A program made the translations under genes and the position numbers. This document shows positions 23,494 to 34,927 of a DNA stretch of 64,000 nt, piece after piece. The notes beneath the pieces are model-generated. The model saw only the letters and a program-made list of their open reading frames with translations. It was not told the DNA's origin and did not search any database. Positions within the stretch are counted from its first letter, which is position 1, and each line of letters starts with the position of its first letter. This DNA comes from Niebla homalea. Lineage: Eukaryota > Ascomycota > Lecanoromycetes > Lecanorales > Ramalinaceae. The stretch lies in assembly GCA_019925105.1 (NCBI GenBank), contig JAHGAU010000010.1, forward strand, positions 620,001 to 684,000, written 5' to 3'.

Positions 23494-25493
23494 CTGCTGG
23501 CTTTTTTGCGGCCTTTGAAGCATAGTCGTTGGGATTCTTTGCAGCATTGATCCGAGCCTTGATGAGTTGATTAAAATCCAGTTGCCGTCGCCCTGCCCTG
23601 AGGTGCTTATGTCTATTCTTGCGAGGTTTCTTATCTTTCCTCTCCTACAACCATCAATAATTGCTCTACAGCTTTGTAATACCTACTCATAATTACCTAC
23701 TAGCTCTCCTTTGTCATGTACGATTGCACTCTACCGTTCGTATCAGCACATTTGATTAATCTACAGCTTGCATACACTACCTACGATGCTCCTTAATTCT
23801 ATTAATTTACATTACCATCGCTAGTTGATGGTCAAGATATCTCACTCCTAATTAGTACAATTACCATGTGTTCATCTACAATACTTCATCATATATGTAC
23901 TCCCATTTACATTCATAATATGATTAGATTTTTTACTCACAACTCCTTTACGATCTCATGGATTATGTCATCCTCTAGTAACGTCTGAAATCATTCTCAA
24001 TATGTTCCTCCTTACTTCTGCAATTTTGATCAGATAATATTCAAGGTCTGATACATGCGCTGGTAAACGTATTCAAGTCAGCTGGGTGCAGTTCACAGTC
24101 TTAACAATGGAGTTGTAATATAACATATAAGATCTTTTCTTTTGCATTGGTTATCAGCCTGGCAATTCTGACCTACTCGACTCAGACCTGATACGCATTA
24201 CAACATCTGTTGCCACGTCCCAACACTATCGCCTGCTAGACAAGGTCTCTCTGGCGTAATCCTGTCAAAGCCTACCCTATCACCATGGCCTGCTAAGTCA
24301 CAATATCCAGCGTGAGCTATGTGTCTAGTAATAAAAGAAATGGCGTCATCAGGCTATTCAGAGCCGAAGCCGCGAACTAAACATAGGTCTCCGCTGCCAC
24401 TGGTTGGGTGACGCTTCGAGAAATCAACCTTGTGTCGTATCAAGATATAGAGATGTTCACGTTTAACCTTCGTTGGGCGAATGTCCTCTCAGGACATCAA
24501 GCTCTGCTTCTAAGCACTCGATTCGATGCTTTAGATTGTTGACAGGGGTGAGATTCAAGGATCCATGTCACGGCTAGCTACTTACACGATGTTCTCTTTG
24601 TCACGCCAATGTGCTAATCTGTGGCCTTGTTCTGCTTGTGTGTCTTATTCCTACTATTCGTAGTACCTTTGATGATCTTGAACTGTTCTCTCTGCATGGG
24701 AACCGTCGTTCAAAGGTACAAGTAGATTGAGATTGAGATTCAATTTGATGACACGACTTGAGGCAAAGTTGGTAAAGAGATAAGAAGATGTGAGAATTGC
24801 AAATGACGCAGAAGGGAAAGCAGACTTCTTCTGTTCAAGAGGAGGCGATTTTCGGATTGGGCAAATTTAGTAAAAGTGTACTTGGTATACGTGACAGATA
24901 ACTACGTACCGCACCGCTAGCAATGATGACATGGTCAAGGTCTCATTGCAAGAATGCATCAGAGGGACAGCTATCTTCATGTCTTGTGACAAGATTCCAC
25001 ACGGTGTGCTCTTTTCGTAGTGACGCTCTGGCACCATGCATTGGAATGAAAAGGGAGCATATTTGCCCACCGTATGTCCATGCATACCAATACCACCACT
25101 GTGTCATGCAACCTATGACACACGACACTTTCGTATGGATATACTGACTATAGCATTTTAACCCTAATGATGGAATGCTCAGAAGATGAGCACATTGAAA
25201 CGGTTAAGGGGCAACACCCTTTCTCCCCACTGCAAGGTTCGCTTCGTTCTCAAACCTTCGCCATTGCAATTAGGCGCTTTATCCTGTCCAATAGAGCGAC
25301 AATAGAAGAGATGAAGCATGAAAAGGCTCGGAAAAGGTCCGTATGTTGCATGAATTGACAGCGCCTGCCAACAATTTGCCTACCGTGACGGAAACCATTC
25401 ATGTCGGATAGACGTCCTCGCAACATTTCAGGCATATCGTGCTCAATGCAACCTAGTTGTTCGCTCTGATCAAGGATGATATTTCAGCTCGGT
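23494..25493. other. 2-kb convergent intergenic region, no gene recognised
   Basis: Lies between the 3' ends of nur1 (+) and seh1 (-). It is moderately AT-rich, with many short stop-interrupted frames on both strands and no domain-like sequence. CpA and TpG are present at ordinary frequency, so this is not part of the RIP-affected type of DNA seen at 38-54 kb. A non-coding transcript cannot be excluded. Confidence 0.5.
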
Positions 25494-26792
25494 TCAAGAG
25501 GATGGCCAGGTTGGGCCACACCGGGCAAATTCGATCCAATCACCATATATGCTTTGCCTCCACATATGTACGCTGTCATCGCTGCTACAAGCAGCGACAA
25601 GTAGACTCCCTAAATGTATCAGCTTATCCAGTCGATAAGTCGCAATGGATCATACCGTCGGTACTCCACTGCAATTGCGCCATGGGAGTTTCATCAGTAT
25701 GTGCTATCAACCGTGCAATCTCCTTTGCTTCGTGCTTGATGTGAAAGCCTCGCGCGACTTTGTTGGCTTCTCGAAAGTCATTTCCATCGACCAGGCGTTC
25801 GCTACTGCCTGAGGCCAGGACCGAGCGATAGTTGTTCGAATCTCGTCTGGCTGTCCCCCGTGTTGCTTGCTTTTTGTTTTGCAAGATTTCCGGATAAATC
25901 TTCTGCAAATAGATCTCATAAAGGCGTACGACTCCATCGTCAGAGGCAACCGCTATAATCTCGAGAGGATTATTGCACCCCGGAGCCCACGAGATTGAGT
26001 TGATCGATAAGGTATCATGAGGTATCTCGAGCATCTCGCGCAATTGCAAAGTTTCGTCCCCAGAGTCCATCGTCCGAAAGACCTTGACAGCATTCGCGCA
26101 GGATACAGCGATGGATATCACATTTTGATCCAAGCCCGCAAGTAGGGTTTGAGAGGGTGGACCTGCAGCCTGATGAAAGGAGATACTGAACCTTGGCTCA
26201 TCCGACCTTGATCGCTGACCAAATGGATACAGAGCATCGATTTCTCGCCAGGACGCTACAGATGTTGGAGCTGTTGGTCCCTGAAAGGTAAGTAGGCCAG
26301 TTTGCGAAAGGAGTGCGAAAAAGATATTGTCTCCACGGGCAAGCGATTCGAATGCTGCATATGGAACATTATCGGGGGGGGACTGCGAGAAGATGCATTT
26401 GAAGCGCCTTCCCGTAGTCTCTTGCGAGGACTTCTCTCGCCACAGCTTGAACTTGTTGTCACCGCCGATGCTGGCCAGAAACTGGCCGAGCATGCAGTCA
26501 ACCCATTGAACCTTGGAAGCAGCCTCTTAGTCCTTGTCTTGAGATTACGAGGTCTGTATTGACTTGCATCGAAAATTTCTGCGTCATGCGCGCGCCACTG
26601 ATCAAGCAATATCCGAGAAGAGCTTGATGCCTCATGATACACCCTGAGTCTGTGGTCTGGAGACGCAATTACAAATCGATCGCCCTGGCTGTTGTAGGCG
26701 CATGTCAGAGGACCTCGGGCTGCTGCAGACTCGAATCTCTGAAAACCACCATATCTGGTATCAAGTGCCGTCGATCTCACGGTGTCGGACAT
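25494..26792 (-). CDS. seh1: Seh1-like WD40 nucleoporin
   Basis: Three exons, 26564-26792, 25656-26525 and 25494-25609, give 404 aa. WD40-type repeats are visible: GPLTCAYNSQGDRFVIASPD, LGQFLASIGGDNKFKLWRE, SISWAPGCNNPLEIIAVAS, and the last repeat LLVAACSSDDSVHMWR ends near the C-terminus. The layout and length fit Seh1, a beta-propeller shared by the Nup84 complex of the nuclear pore and the SEA/GATOR2 complex; Sec13-like propellers are the nearest alternative. The first intron (26526-26563) would be only 38 nt, and its ends are the least certain part of the model. The other junctions are in phase and stop-free. Confidence 0.82.
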
Positions 26793-27079
26793 AGTTGATT
26801 CGGAGGATCATGGCGGCTTGTATAGTGCATCACAGCCGCAGATTTTAGATACAATGGGCAATAAGAACAATCCTACAGTACTACATTTCACTTGCCACAG
26901 CTGAGTTTGCTTAACGAACGAATACGATGTGCGCACTAATCCGTAATTGCGGCAAATTTCCGGCCAGATGTTTTGAGGTTGCGGGTTGAGATACACCTGT
27001 CATCTCCATGGATCTTCTGATTTCAAGCTTGGATGGCAATTCATAATGGCAGACTGTTCGCTACATCCGTTCCTTGAAA

Positions 27080-28585
27080 ATGCTATCTACCCTAACTGAT
27101 CGGGAATCATGGACCCTACTCCTTCTTTTTAGTGCATCGTTGGGCATCATCGCCAGTACTCTTCAAGGCGACGGCGAGCCACTAATCGCGTCTCTAGCAT
27201 TCAGCGGATTGGCCTTCTCGATTACATACAGTCTGATCAGATGGCTGGGCAATACATTCATCATGGCCAATTTAAAAGGTAAAGATTTGTCAAAAGCACG
27301 GAAGGTTGACATGTACGTGAGGCCTAATGATGCTTTTTCTGGTTTTTTTCTTCTACCAGCCCTAATGTTTGCCACAGTCCAGAGACTATGGGTGGAGTAT
27401 GTGCTGCTGTGTATCTGCTGCTCATGATACTCTTCATGCCATTCCTATTCTATTCCGACATCAAGATGGCGGCAGCAGAGCAAGCGATCGACCTAGAGAG
27501 AGACAACGTAGAGACAGGCAGGATTCTGCATCGCTTTCCCCTGGGAAAGGTAAACCTTCAAGCTCAAGGCTTCGCTCTTCAACGTCAGCTAATCTTGGTG
27601 GCAGCTTGCATCCTACCAGTCTGCAATGCTTTCACTGGCGTTGACGGTCATCCTTGGCAATTATGATGACTTGTTTGACATTCGATGGCGACACAAGGTT
27701 CTGATTCCGGCCATTGCATCGATACCCATGCTTGCAGTTTACTATCTGACATATGGCGTCACGCATGTCGTCGTTCCCGTCCAGCTCGAAGCGTATTTGG
27801 GAAACATGGTGGATCTAGGCTGGCTGTACTATACGTACATGGCCGCCGTTGCCATCTTCTGCCCCAACAGCATCAACATTCTAGCTGGTATTAACGGCAT
27901 TGAGGTCTCGCAGTCCATCGTCGTTGCCTTTTTGTTACTGATGAATGATTTAATCTCGCTGTATAAGGCGCCAGTCAATCCACACCCGCATCCAGCAACA
28001 GACCTACATCTGTTTTCAATCTATCTGCTCTTACCGTTCATTGGCGCATCATTTGCACTCTGGTGGCACAACTGGTATCCCGCCAAAGTATTCGTGGGGG
28101 ACACCTATTGTTATTTCGCGGGCATGCTGTTTGCAATCGTGGGGATCCTAGGTCACTTCAGCAAAACTTTACTTCTTCTGCTGATACCCCAGATCGCAAA
28201 TTTCATCTACTCGACTCCTCAACTGTTTCGACTCGTTCCATGTCCGCGTCACCGTCTTCCACGCTTCAACGCACGTACAGGCTTATTGGAGCCCTCAATG
28301 GTGATCTGGCAGCGGAGACCTTCCAAGCCGGTTGCGCTATTCTTATATTCGATGGCTAGGATGCCTTTGCTACCTTTGCTCAGGATCACCACGGACGCAG
28401 AAGGACGAATAGCGGAAACTTCAAACTTGACAATTCTCAATATCTGGCTTGTCTGGTTTGGACCAAAGAGAGAGGATCGGCTAGCAGTGGAGTTGATACT
28501 TCTGCAGATTGTTGCAGGACTCGTGGGTCTTTTCGTGCGTCACGAGCTAGCTCTTCTTGTATTTAGACAGGACAATAGGATGTAG
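27080..28585 (+). CDS. alg7: UDP-GlcNAc:dolichyl-phosphate GlcNAc-1-phosphotransferase (Alg7)
   Basis: First enzyme of the dolichol-linked oligosaccharide pathway in the ER, the target class of tunicamycin. Exons 27080-27312, 27378-27549 and 27605-28585 give 461 aa. Conserved motifs are PETMGG after the first intron, the aspartate-rich LGNYDDLFDIRWRHK, NSINILAGINGIEVSQS, HNWYPAKVFVGDTYCYFAG and RLPRFNARTGLLEPS. About ten hydrophobic segments fit the polytopic fold. The start at 27080 is the first ATG in frame before MLSTLTDRESW. The splice phases (2 and 0) agree. It diverges from seh1 by 287 bp. Confidence 0.95.
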
Positions 28586-28770
28586 CCTCACCCAAGTTAC
28601 GTCCGGCGTAAGATCAACAAACGCTCTATTCGTCCACACTTGCCGGTCGAGAACCAGTGCAGGCACATTACTCATCGCACTTATATTTGACTCTTGTTCT
28701 GAAACGTTGCGGCACTCAAATGAGACTGGCTGTAAAGCTCCCACATTCCAAATTGCCTGGGACCATCAAA

Positions 28771-28781
28771 CCGGACCGGTC
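28771..28781. promoter_or_regulatory. ACCGGACCGGT palindrome, candidate zinc-cluster factor site upstream of leu1
   Basis: A perfect 11-bp inverted repeat about 300 bp before the leu1 start codon. The yeast Leu3 site is CCG-N4-CGG; this is CCG-N3-CGG, so it is one base short of that spacing. Binding by a Leu3 homologue or another zinc-cluster factor is inference. Confidence 0.3.
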
Positions 28782-28920
28782 AAAACATCCTGTGTGAGGT
28801 GCTGCCCATCGCGCAATTCTGACACAGTCAATTGGTTTCAAGCAAGCCCACCAATGGCAGTTATCGTATTTCTCATTGATCACGCCTCCGATCTCGGACT
28901 TTCACCACAATTACCGAACG

Positions 28921-29067
28921 ATGGAGGGGATCAAGGCATTAGCTATAAGCTTACCCTCTAAGACATATACTCTTCCACACCCGCTCACAGAGCAATTGAG
29001 CAATCTATCCACCTACACGCCTTACATTGCCCCTTACATCCAACCCATCGCCTCCGTACGCGCTTAG
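28921..29067 (+). other. Upstream open reading frame before leu1 (48 codons)
   Basis: ATG at 28921, stop ending at 29067, 11 bases before the leu1 ATG and in a different frame. If transcribed in the leu1 leader it would be a uORF of 48 residues containing several Leu. There is no protein resemblance; a regulatory role is only a possibility, and the transcript start is unknown. Confidence 0.25.
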
Positions 29068-29078
29068 ATACAACTCAA

Positions 29079-31512
29079 ATGCCCACCGCAATTTCCCCAC
29101 CTAGGACACTCTATGATAAAGTCTTCCAGGACCACATTGTCGACGAAAGAGATGACGGAACTATCTTGCTCTACATCGACAGGCATCTTGTCCATGAAGT
29201 CACCTCCCCTGTTGGTACCGAAACATTGCCATGTCAAGGTCAAGCAACTGAAACCTGAGAGCAGCAAGCATTCGAAGGCTTGAGAAATGCAAAGAGAGCG
29301 GTTCGAAGGCCGGACTGTACACTGGCAACCACGGATCATGTATGCCCTCGGCAATTTCGGTGGCAGGTCTACTACGACTCCCATTACTGATGCCACCCAG
29401 AATATCCCCACCACCCCACGAAAGAACTTCAAGAATGCAGCACAATTCATAGAGGAGACAGACTCTCGCACTCAGTGCGTGACCCTTGAGGACAATGTCA
29501 AGGCTTTTGGCCTGGCGTATTTCGGCATGGGTGACAAGCGGCAAGGCATTGTGCACATAATCGGACCAGAACAGGGCTTCACACTGCCGGGAACAACCGT
29601 GGTATGCGGGGACTCTCACACGGCAACTCATGGGGCATTTGGGGCCCTTGCCTTTGGTATCGGTACCAGTGAGGTTGAACACGTGCTCGCCACTCAAACC
29701 TTGATCACCAAACGGAGCAAGAATATGAGGATTCAGGTTGACGGCGACTTGCCACCTGGCGTCACCAGTAAGGACATCATCCTACACGTGATTGGAGTCA
29801 TTGGTACAGCCGGAGGCACTGGCTCGGTCATCGAATACTGTGGTTCAGCCATCCGAACCCTCAGCATGGAGGCGAGGATGTCCATCTGTAATATGTCCAT
29901 TGAAGCAGGAGCAAGAGCTGGCATGATAGCTCCAGATGAAACCACGGTCAAGTACCTTGAAGGCCGGCCTCTTGCGCCAAAGGTCGACAGTCCCGAATGG
30001 AAGCGGGCGGTGCGATACTGGCACAGCATCAGATCAGATCCGGGAGCCAGCTACGACCGCGATGTTTTCATCAATGCACAGGATATAGTGCCGACCGTTT
30101 CATGGGGCACGTCGCCTCAAGATGTTGTGGCGATAAACGGTGTTGTGCCAGACCCAGAAAGCTTTCCGACTGGGGCCCAGAAAGCGAGCGCCCGCCGCGC
30201 GTTGGAATACATGGGGTTGCAACCGGGGGTTCGAATGGAAGATGTTGAGCTTGATAAGATCTTCATCGGCTCGTGCACGAATGCGCGGATCGAGGATCTA
30301 CGGGCCGCAGCTCAGATCATTGATGGACAGAAAGTCGCTCCGAACCTGAAAAGGGCCATGGTAGTTCCGGGCTCCGGTCTCGTCAAGAAGCAGGCAGAAT
30401 CTGAAGGCCTCGACAAGACCTTCATCGACGCTGGCTTTGAGTGGCGTGAAGCAGGCTGTTCAATGTGCCTTGGCATGAATCCAGACATTTTGTCTCCCAA
30501 GGAACGTTGCGCGAGCACGTCAAACCGCAATTTCGAAGGGCGACAAGGCGCGGGTGGCAGGACTCATCTCATGTCGCCCGTCATGGCTGCGGCTGCCGCA
30601 ATCGTTGGGAAGCTGACAGATGTTCGGAAATTGGCGGATCAACATACCGCACCACGAAAATCATCAGCCAAGTTGGACCTCAGCCCGCAATCTTCGGAAA
30701 TCGATACGGACGACGATTTCGACCGAATCATGGACCTCCCAGAGGACAAGCAAGTATCTGCCAAGGTTCCAAGCGCGAGCTCCTCTGGTGGGCAGCCAAA
30801 GTTCACTTCGGTCAAAGGAATTGCAGCTGTGATGGAGAAATCCAATGTAGATACTGATGCCATCATCCCCAAGCAATTCCTCAAGACCATCAAGCGGACG
30901 GGTCTCGGCTCGGCCCTTTTCTACGCCCTGAGGTACACTGAGGATGGAGATGATGCTCCTGACTTTGTTCTGAACCAAGAGCCATTCAAGCACGCAAAGA
31001 TTTTGGTTGTGACAGGTCCCAATTTTGGATGTGGCAGCTCCCGCGAGCACGCGCCTTGGGCGTTGCTGGACTTCGGCATCACCTGCATCATTGCACCATC
31101 ATATGCAGATATCTTCTTCAACAATACCTTCAAAAATGGCATGCTTCCGCTGGTCATCGAGGACGAGGCCAGGATGCAAGAGATTGCAGCAGAGGCAAAG
31201 GCAGGCCATGAAATTGAGGTCGACCTGGTCCATCAAGAGGTAATGGATGAGGCTGGAAGAGTGCTCGCCAAATTCGAGGTAGAGGGTTTTAGGAAGTATT
31301 GCTTGGTGAATGGACTCGACGATATTGGTCTCACTATGCAGATGGAAGACAAAATCACCCAGTTCGAAGGCCGGCGGACTTCAGAGACTCCTTGGCTCGA
31401 CGGTAGCGGATATCTCAAGCGCGGTCAAAGGGGTGGTAAAGTGAAGGCGGAGGCTGCTCCAGTTCCCAAGACCAACAGAGGGGAGCAGATTGACGAACCA
31501 CTCGAGTGGTGA
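29079..31512 (+). CDS. leu1: 3-isopropylmalate dehydratase (fused large and small subunits)
   Basis: Second dedicated step of leucine synthesis: isomerises 2-isopropylmalate to 3-isopropylmalate through a [4Fe-4S] cluster. Exons 29079-29210, 29265-29339 and 29401-31512 give 772 aa, the fungal fused form. The N-terminus is [19 protein letters not shown]; the large domain has [35 protein letters not shown] and [11 protein letters not shown], carrying the cluster cysteines. A linker near residue 490 leads to the small (swivel) domain with [15 protein letters not shown] and [17 protein letters not shown]. Intron 1 uses a GTTGGT donor, as in fau1; intron 2 uses GTATGC. Identity is secure. Confidence 0.97.
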
Positions 31513-33246
31513 TTGTTCCGAGTGCTCTGAGATTTGTGTAGAGATGCCACCTTTCCTATTGCTGTATTTGTTTACGTGGACAGATGAAGAAACGCGAAGC
31601 AAGGAAACATACGAATGATCTGCATAGTGGAAGTTTGTTGATGAATCAAGCGCTCTTCTTTGGAAATGTAAGGGAGATCATATTAACATGGGCTGTTATT
31701 GTTCGATATTTAAAAACGCATTGGCTCATTTCATCATGTCGCTGCTCCATGGTAGCATTATCATCTCTACGCAAGGAGATTCACCTTTCAAAATTTCATG
31801 CAATCGGCTCGAATTTGTAAATGTTGCTCAACGGTCAGTTTCCACTGAGCCCAAGTAAAATGGGAAGTCAGCCTCGCTTTTCTTGAGTAAAACGCGGAGT
31901 CGATAAATCGCTTAAGGGTATCAATAAAGTTGGAAGGAACATTGCCTTTAATACGATATAAGATCTCTGATATGTTTATGGAAAATGAATAAGAGCCCGC
32001 GAGATTCCCTCACCTATGTAAAACACAGTGATCACTACTTCATACAATATAAATTCTCTGGGATGTTGGTTAAAACTACATGAAACGTCTCTCGATATTG
32101 ATTCTTGGAAAATATATGATATAGACAGAGAATTGCGTTATTCAATGTAAAACTCCCAAGGACACCGCCTCCGAAACTTGCTCACATCCATTGCAAAATT
32201 CGAAACATATGAAAAGGGGAATTTACCTTGACGTTAACAATTCCGCAGGCGTCATTGCTCTTCGATTGCCGAGTACAGTCCATACTACTACTATCAAAAA
32301 ATCCGACGCAAATACTCCTGTCGGGCTCCAAAGAAAGTCAGTCCATTACCCGTCCTGAGCCATGCGTATCGCTCGGCCTTCCAATGAGATAACTTGATCT
32401 GTAGTCGCATGGTGAGCAGCAGGTCTGTTTCGAGCGCCAGAATGGGAGATATAGCAAGATAGCCGCAATCACTCGGAAGTCGCTTGTTTGGGTGCGGATG
32501 CCCGATGCTACCTGACATGAAACGCTCCTTTTTTTCTCCCCCCAGATTTTGCCACCGGTACGGCCGTACTCATGAGCTCATGAACTCATGATGCGACCTG
32601 GCAATCCCAAGAAAAAAGACTCAGCCGCCAGCAACCGTTACGCACAGACTTCCCCACACGCGCTAGACCCCAGGTTTCACTACGTAGGTTCCACAAAGGG
32701 AGCAGCTTCTGGACTCTTATGCGCTCGCTACTGTGACACTGGCGATTGCCATCTCGTCGGCTGCACGATCCATGTACCCCAGATTGCAAATTGCCGCCGG
32801 TTGAGAGAGCTAAGACCGCCCTTCTAAGGCACACCAGTGACACCAGGGCATTCGCCGTAGAGCCGCATGGCAGGTTTGAGTGAGAAATGACAGCATCACG
32901 GTTAATCGACTCTCGCTATGCCACGATAGGTCCAGAACAGAAAGTCAAGCCAGGCTCAAACGTTGCGTCCACGCGCAATGGAGGATTGCAATCGGAAGGA
33001 AGACTTTTGCTTGGTGCAGAAGGCTCCTTTCCTATGCGTATATGCAATCGGGTCTTGCCACGGTTGAGGTCATTGCGCCTTTATCCAGCAGAGTGGCAAC
33101 CAGTACCAGCCCAACTTCTTCCGCTCCATCATCCATTACGTTAAATGCTCGTCACTCTGGACCTTTTTCTGTGTCACAGAAAGCTCCACATTTGTCAAAT
33201 GCCCAAATTCTACCTTTGCTCTGAGAATCATTCTGTCAAAGGGATC
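31513..33246. promoter_or_regulatory. 1.7-kb intergenic region upstream of the acetate transporter gene
   Basis: Between leu1 and the transporter, both on the plus strand. Small open frames on both strands show no family resemblance. It contains the palindrome and repeat cluster at 32558-32591. An in-frame ATG at 33145 would extend the transporter by 34 residues but looks like leader. Confidence 0.45.
32558..32591. promoter_or_regulatory. 12-bp palindrome abutting three CTCATGA repeats
   Basis: GTACGGCCGTAC (32558-32569) is a perfect palindrome. It runs into CTCATGA repeated three times with an 8-bp period (starting at 32569, 32577 and 32585). It lies about 660 bp before the transporter start. 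Clustering of symmetric sites suggests protein binding, but no factor is assigned. Confidence 0.35.
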
Positions 33247-34434
33247 ATGGATACCTATATTAACTTCCACCGCCAGCGTGACGCCGAGCACAATGGCCAG
33301 CAGGGACCTCCCCGCACCCCTGCCCCGCCTGAAACTGACCCCGTAAGAGCGCCCGACTGGAGGTTGGACGACCAAAACCGAAATTCCCGTTGGAACAATG
33401 GCGATACCGAAAAGGGCTTCAACCCCACCTTTCCGTCCATGCAAAACCTTTCGGAGGAATCCAGCGGTAAGGACAACAAGTATCAAAACAACAGTCCGGT
33501 CTCCCCCTATCAAGCCGGCAGAGACCATAATAGCGATGAGGCCCTTCACAAGCTCCGCACGGCCAATTCGCTGACCATCAGCCCCGAGCTGTTCGAGAAG
33601 ATCTACCTCAATCCCCAAAACAACGTCAAAGGAGACCTTCGCCAGACTTTCGGCAATCCTACACCCCTTGCTCTACTTGGCTTCCTGCTCAGCTTGAGTC
33701 CCTTGTCCTGCGAGCTCATGGGATGGCGAGGTGCGGGTGGCAACGGGGTCGCCACAATTGCGGCATATTACTTCATCGGCGGCTTCCTTATGAGTCTCGG
33801 AGGGATCCTGGAGTTTTTCTTGGGCAACACCTTCTCCTTCGTTGTCTTCTGTTCCTTCGGTATGAGCTTAGATTCTTCCCATTTCGTTCTCTGGTGCACC
33901 ATCTGAATGCTATAATCCCCTTGACGAATCAATCGACTGACTCATTCCTCAGGTGGATTCTGGTTCACGCTTGGGGGTACCCTCACGCCGGCATTCAACG
34001 CGTATGGTGCGTACGTGACGGATAACCCAGGGACCGACCCAAACCTTGGAATCACCTCGCCACAGTTCCATGCGAGTTTTGGCTTCTTCTTGCTCTTCAT
34101 GGGCCTCATGTCATTCGTCTACCTGATCTGCGCCCTGCGCACGAATCTTGTCTTCGTTGCCATATTCTTTGGGCTCCTAATGACATTCGTTGTCCTGACC
34201 GGTTCTTACTGGCATCTTGCAATGGGCAATGAAGCTATGGCCCAGAAGCTGCAGGTTGCTGCTGGAGCGTTCGGTTTTATGGCTGTGATGGCGGGATGGT
34301 GGATATTCTTCGCGCAGATGTTGGCGAGTGTAGACTTCCCCATTGAGTTACCTGTAGGCGACATAAGTCACCTCATCAAGCCGCTAAGTGAGAGGAAAAC
34401 GGCCAAGAGTAAGTATTCTCCACACTCGGATTGA
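33247..34434 (+). CDS. acpA: GPR1/FUN34/YaaH-family acetate transporter
   Basis: Six-helix plasma-membrane carrier family that takes up acetate and ammonium in fungi (AcpA, Ady2, Gpr1). Exons 33247-33859 and 33953-34434 give 364 aa. The family motif NPTPLALLGFLLSL begins the membrane domain at about residue 139, after a long polar, Gln/Asn-rich N-terminus. It continues with YYFIGGFLMSLGGILEFFLG, then FWFTLGGTLTPAFNAYGAY, FVYLICALRTN and GWWIFFAQMLASVDFPIELP. The last codons run through a strong donor sequence (GTAAGT at 34409); splicing 34409-34486 would instead end the protein in KKWGCRSI with a stop at 34507-34509. I cannot tell which end is used. The gene symbol is by family analogy. Confidence 0.9.
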
Positions 34435-34927
34435 GAGAGACGCATCTAGTCTTGACTCAACTGGCGTTTGTGGGAAAATTGATTAGAATGGGGTTGTCGC
34501 AGTATATAGGAAGAGGTCTTATAAAATTTGCTCTTGCTGGGGAGGAACAGTGAATCTTCCGAACCTGGTGCACTGCTCTCTCTGTAGCAACTCATTATGC
34601 AAATCAAAATCACCCAGGCCTAATGTGGATACCGGTCGTCCAGCGCTGCTACGCAGCAGAATGTTTTCGATCAAAATTAATTGCATGCTATGCCTTACCA
34701 ACCTATTCTGCATGTACTGTTCGGCAAACTCCTCATACATCATGAACCAACAGTAGCTAGTAGAGGGGAGTGCCATCTATTGGAAGAAGCCGCTCGAGGC
34801 GAGTCTGCAATCTGCCTCCAGATGACGTGAGCTCGCTTTCGAGCCCCGAGGCGTCTGCGTCAACTTCGCTCTAGCAAACGCTTTGATCGCGAATTGGCTC
34901 CACAGAGATACCTGGTGGTGCGTTCGC
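34435..34927. other. Convergent intergenic region between the transporter and palA
   Basis: 3' UTRs of two convergent genes; a possible final transporter exon ends at 34509. No other feature is seen. Confidence 0.45.

Larger units (their letters stand above)
28586..29078. promoter_or_regulatory. Upstream region of leu1
   Basis: 493 bp between alg7 and leu1, both on the plus strand. It contains the palindrome described separately at 28771-28781 and an upstream open frame at 28921-29067. Nothing else is recognised. Confidence 0.5.
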
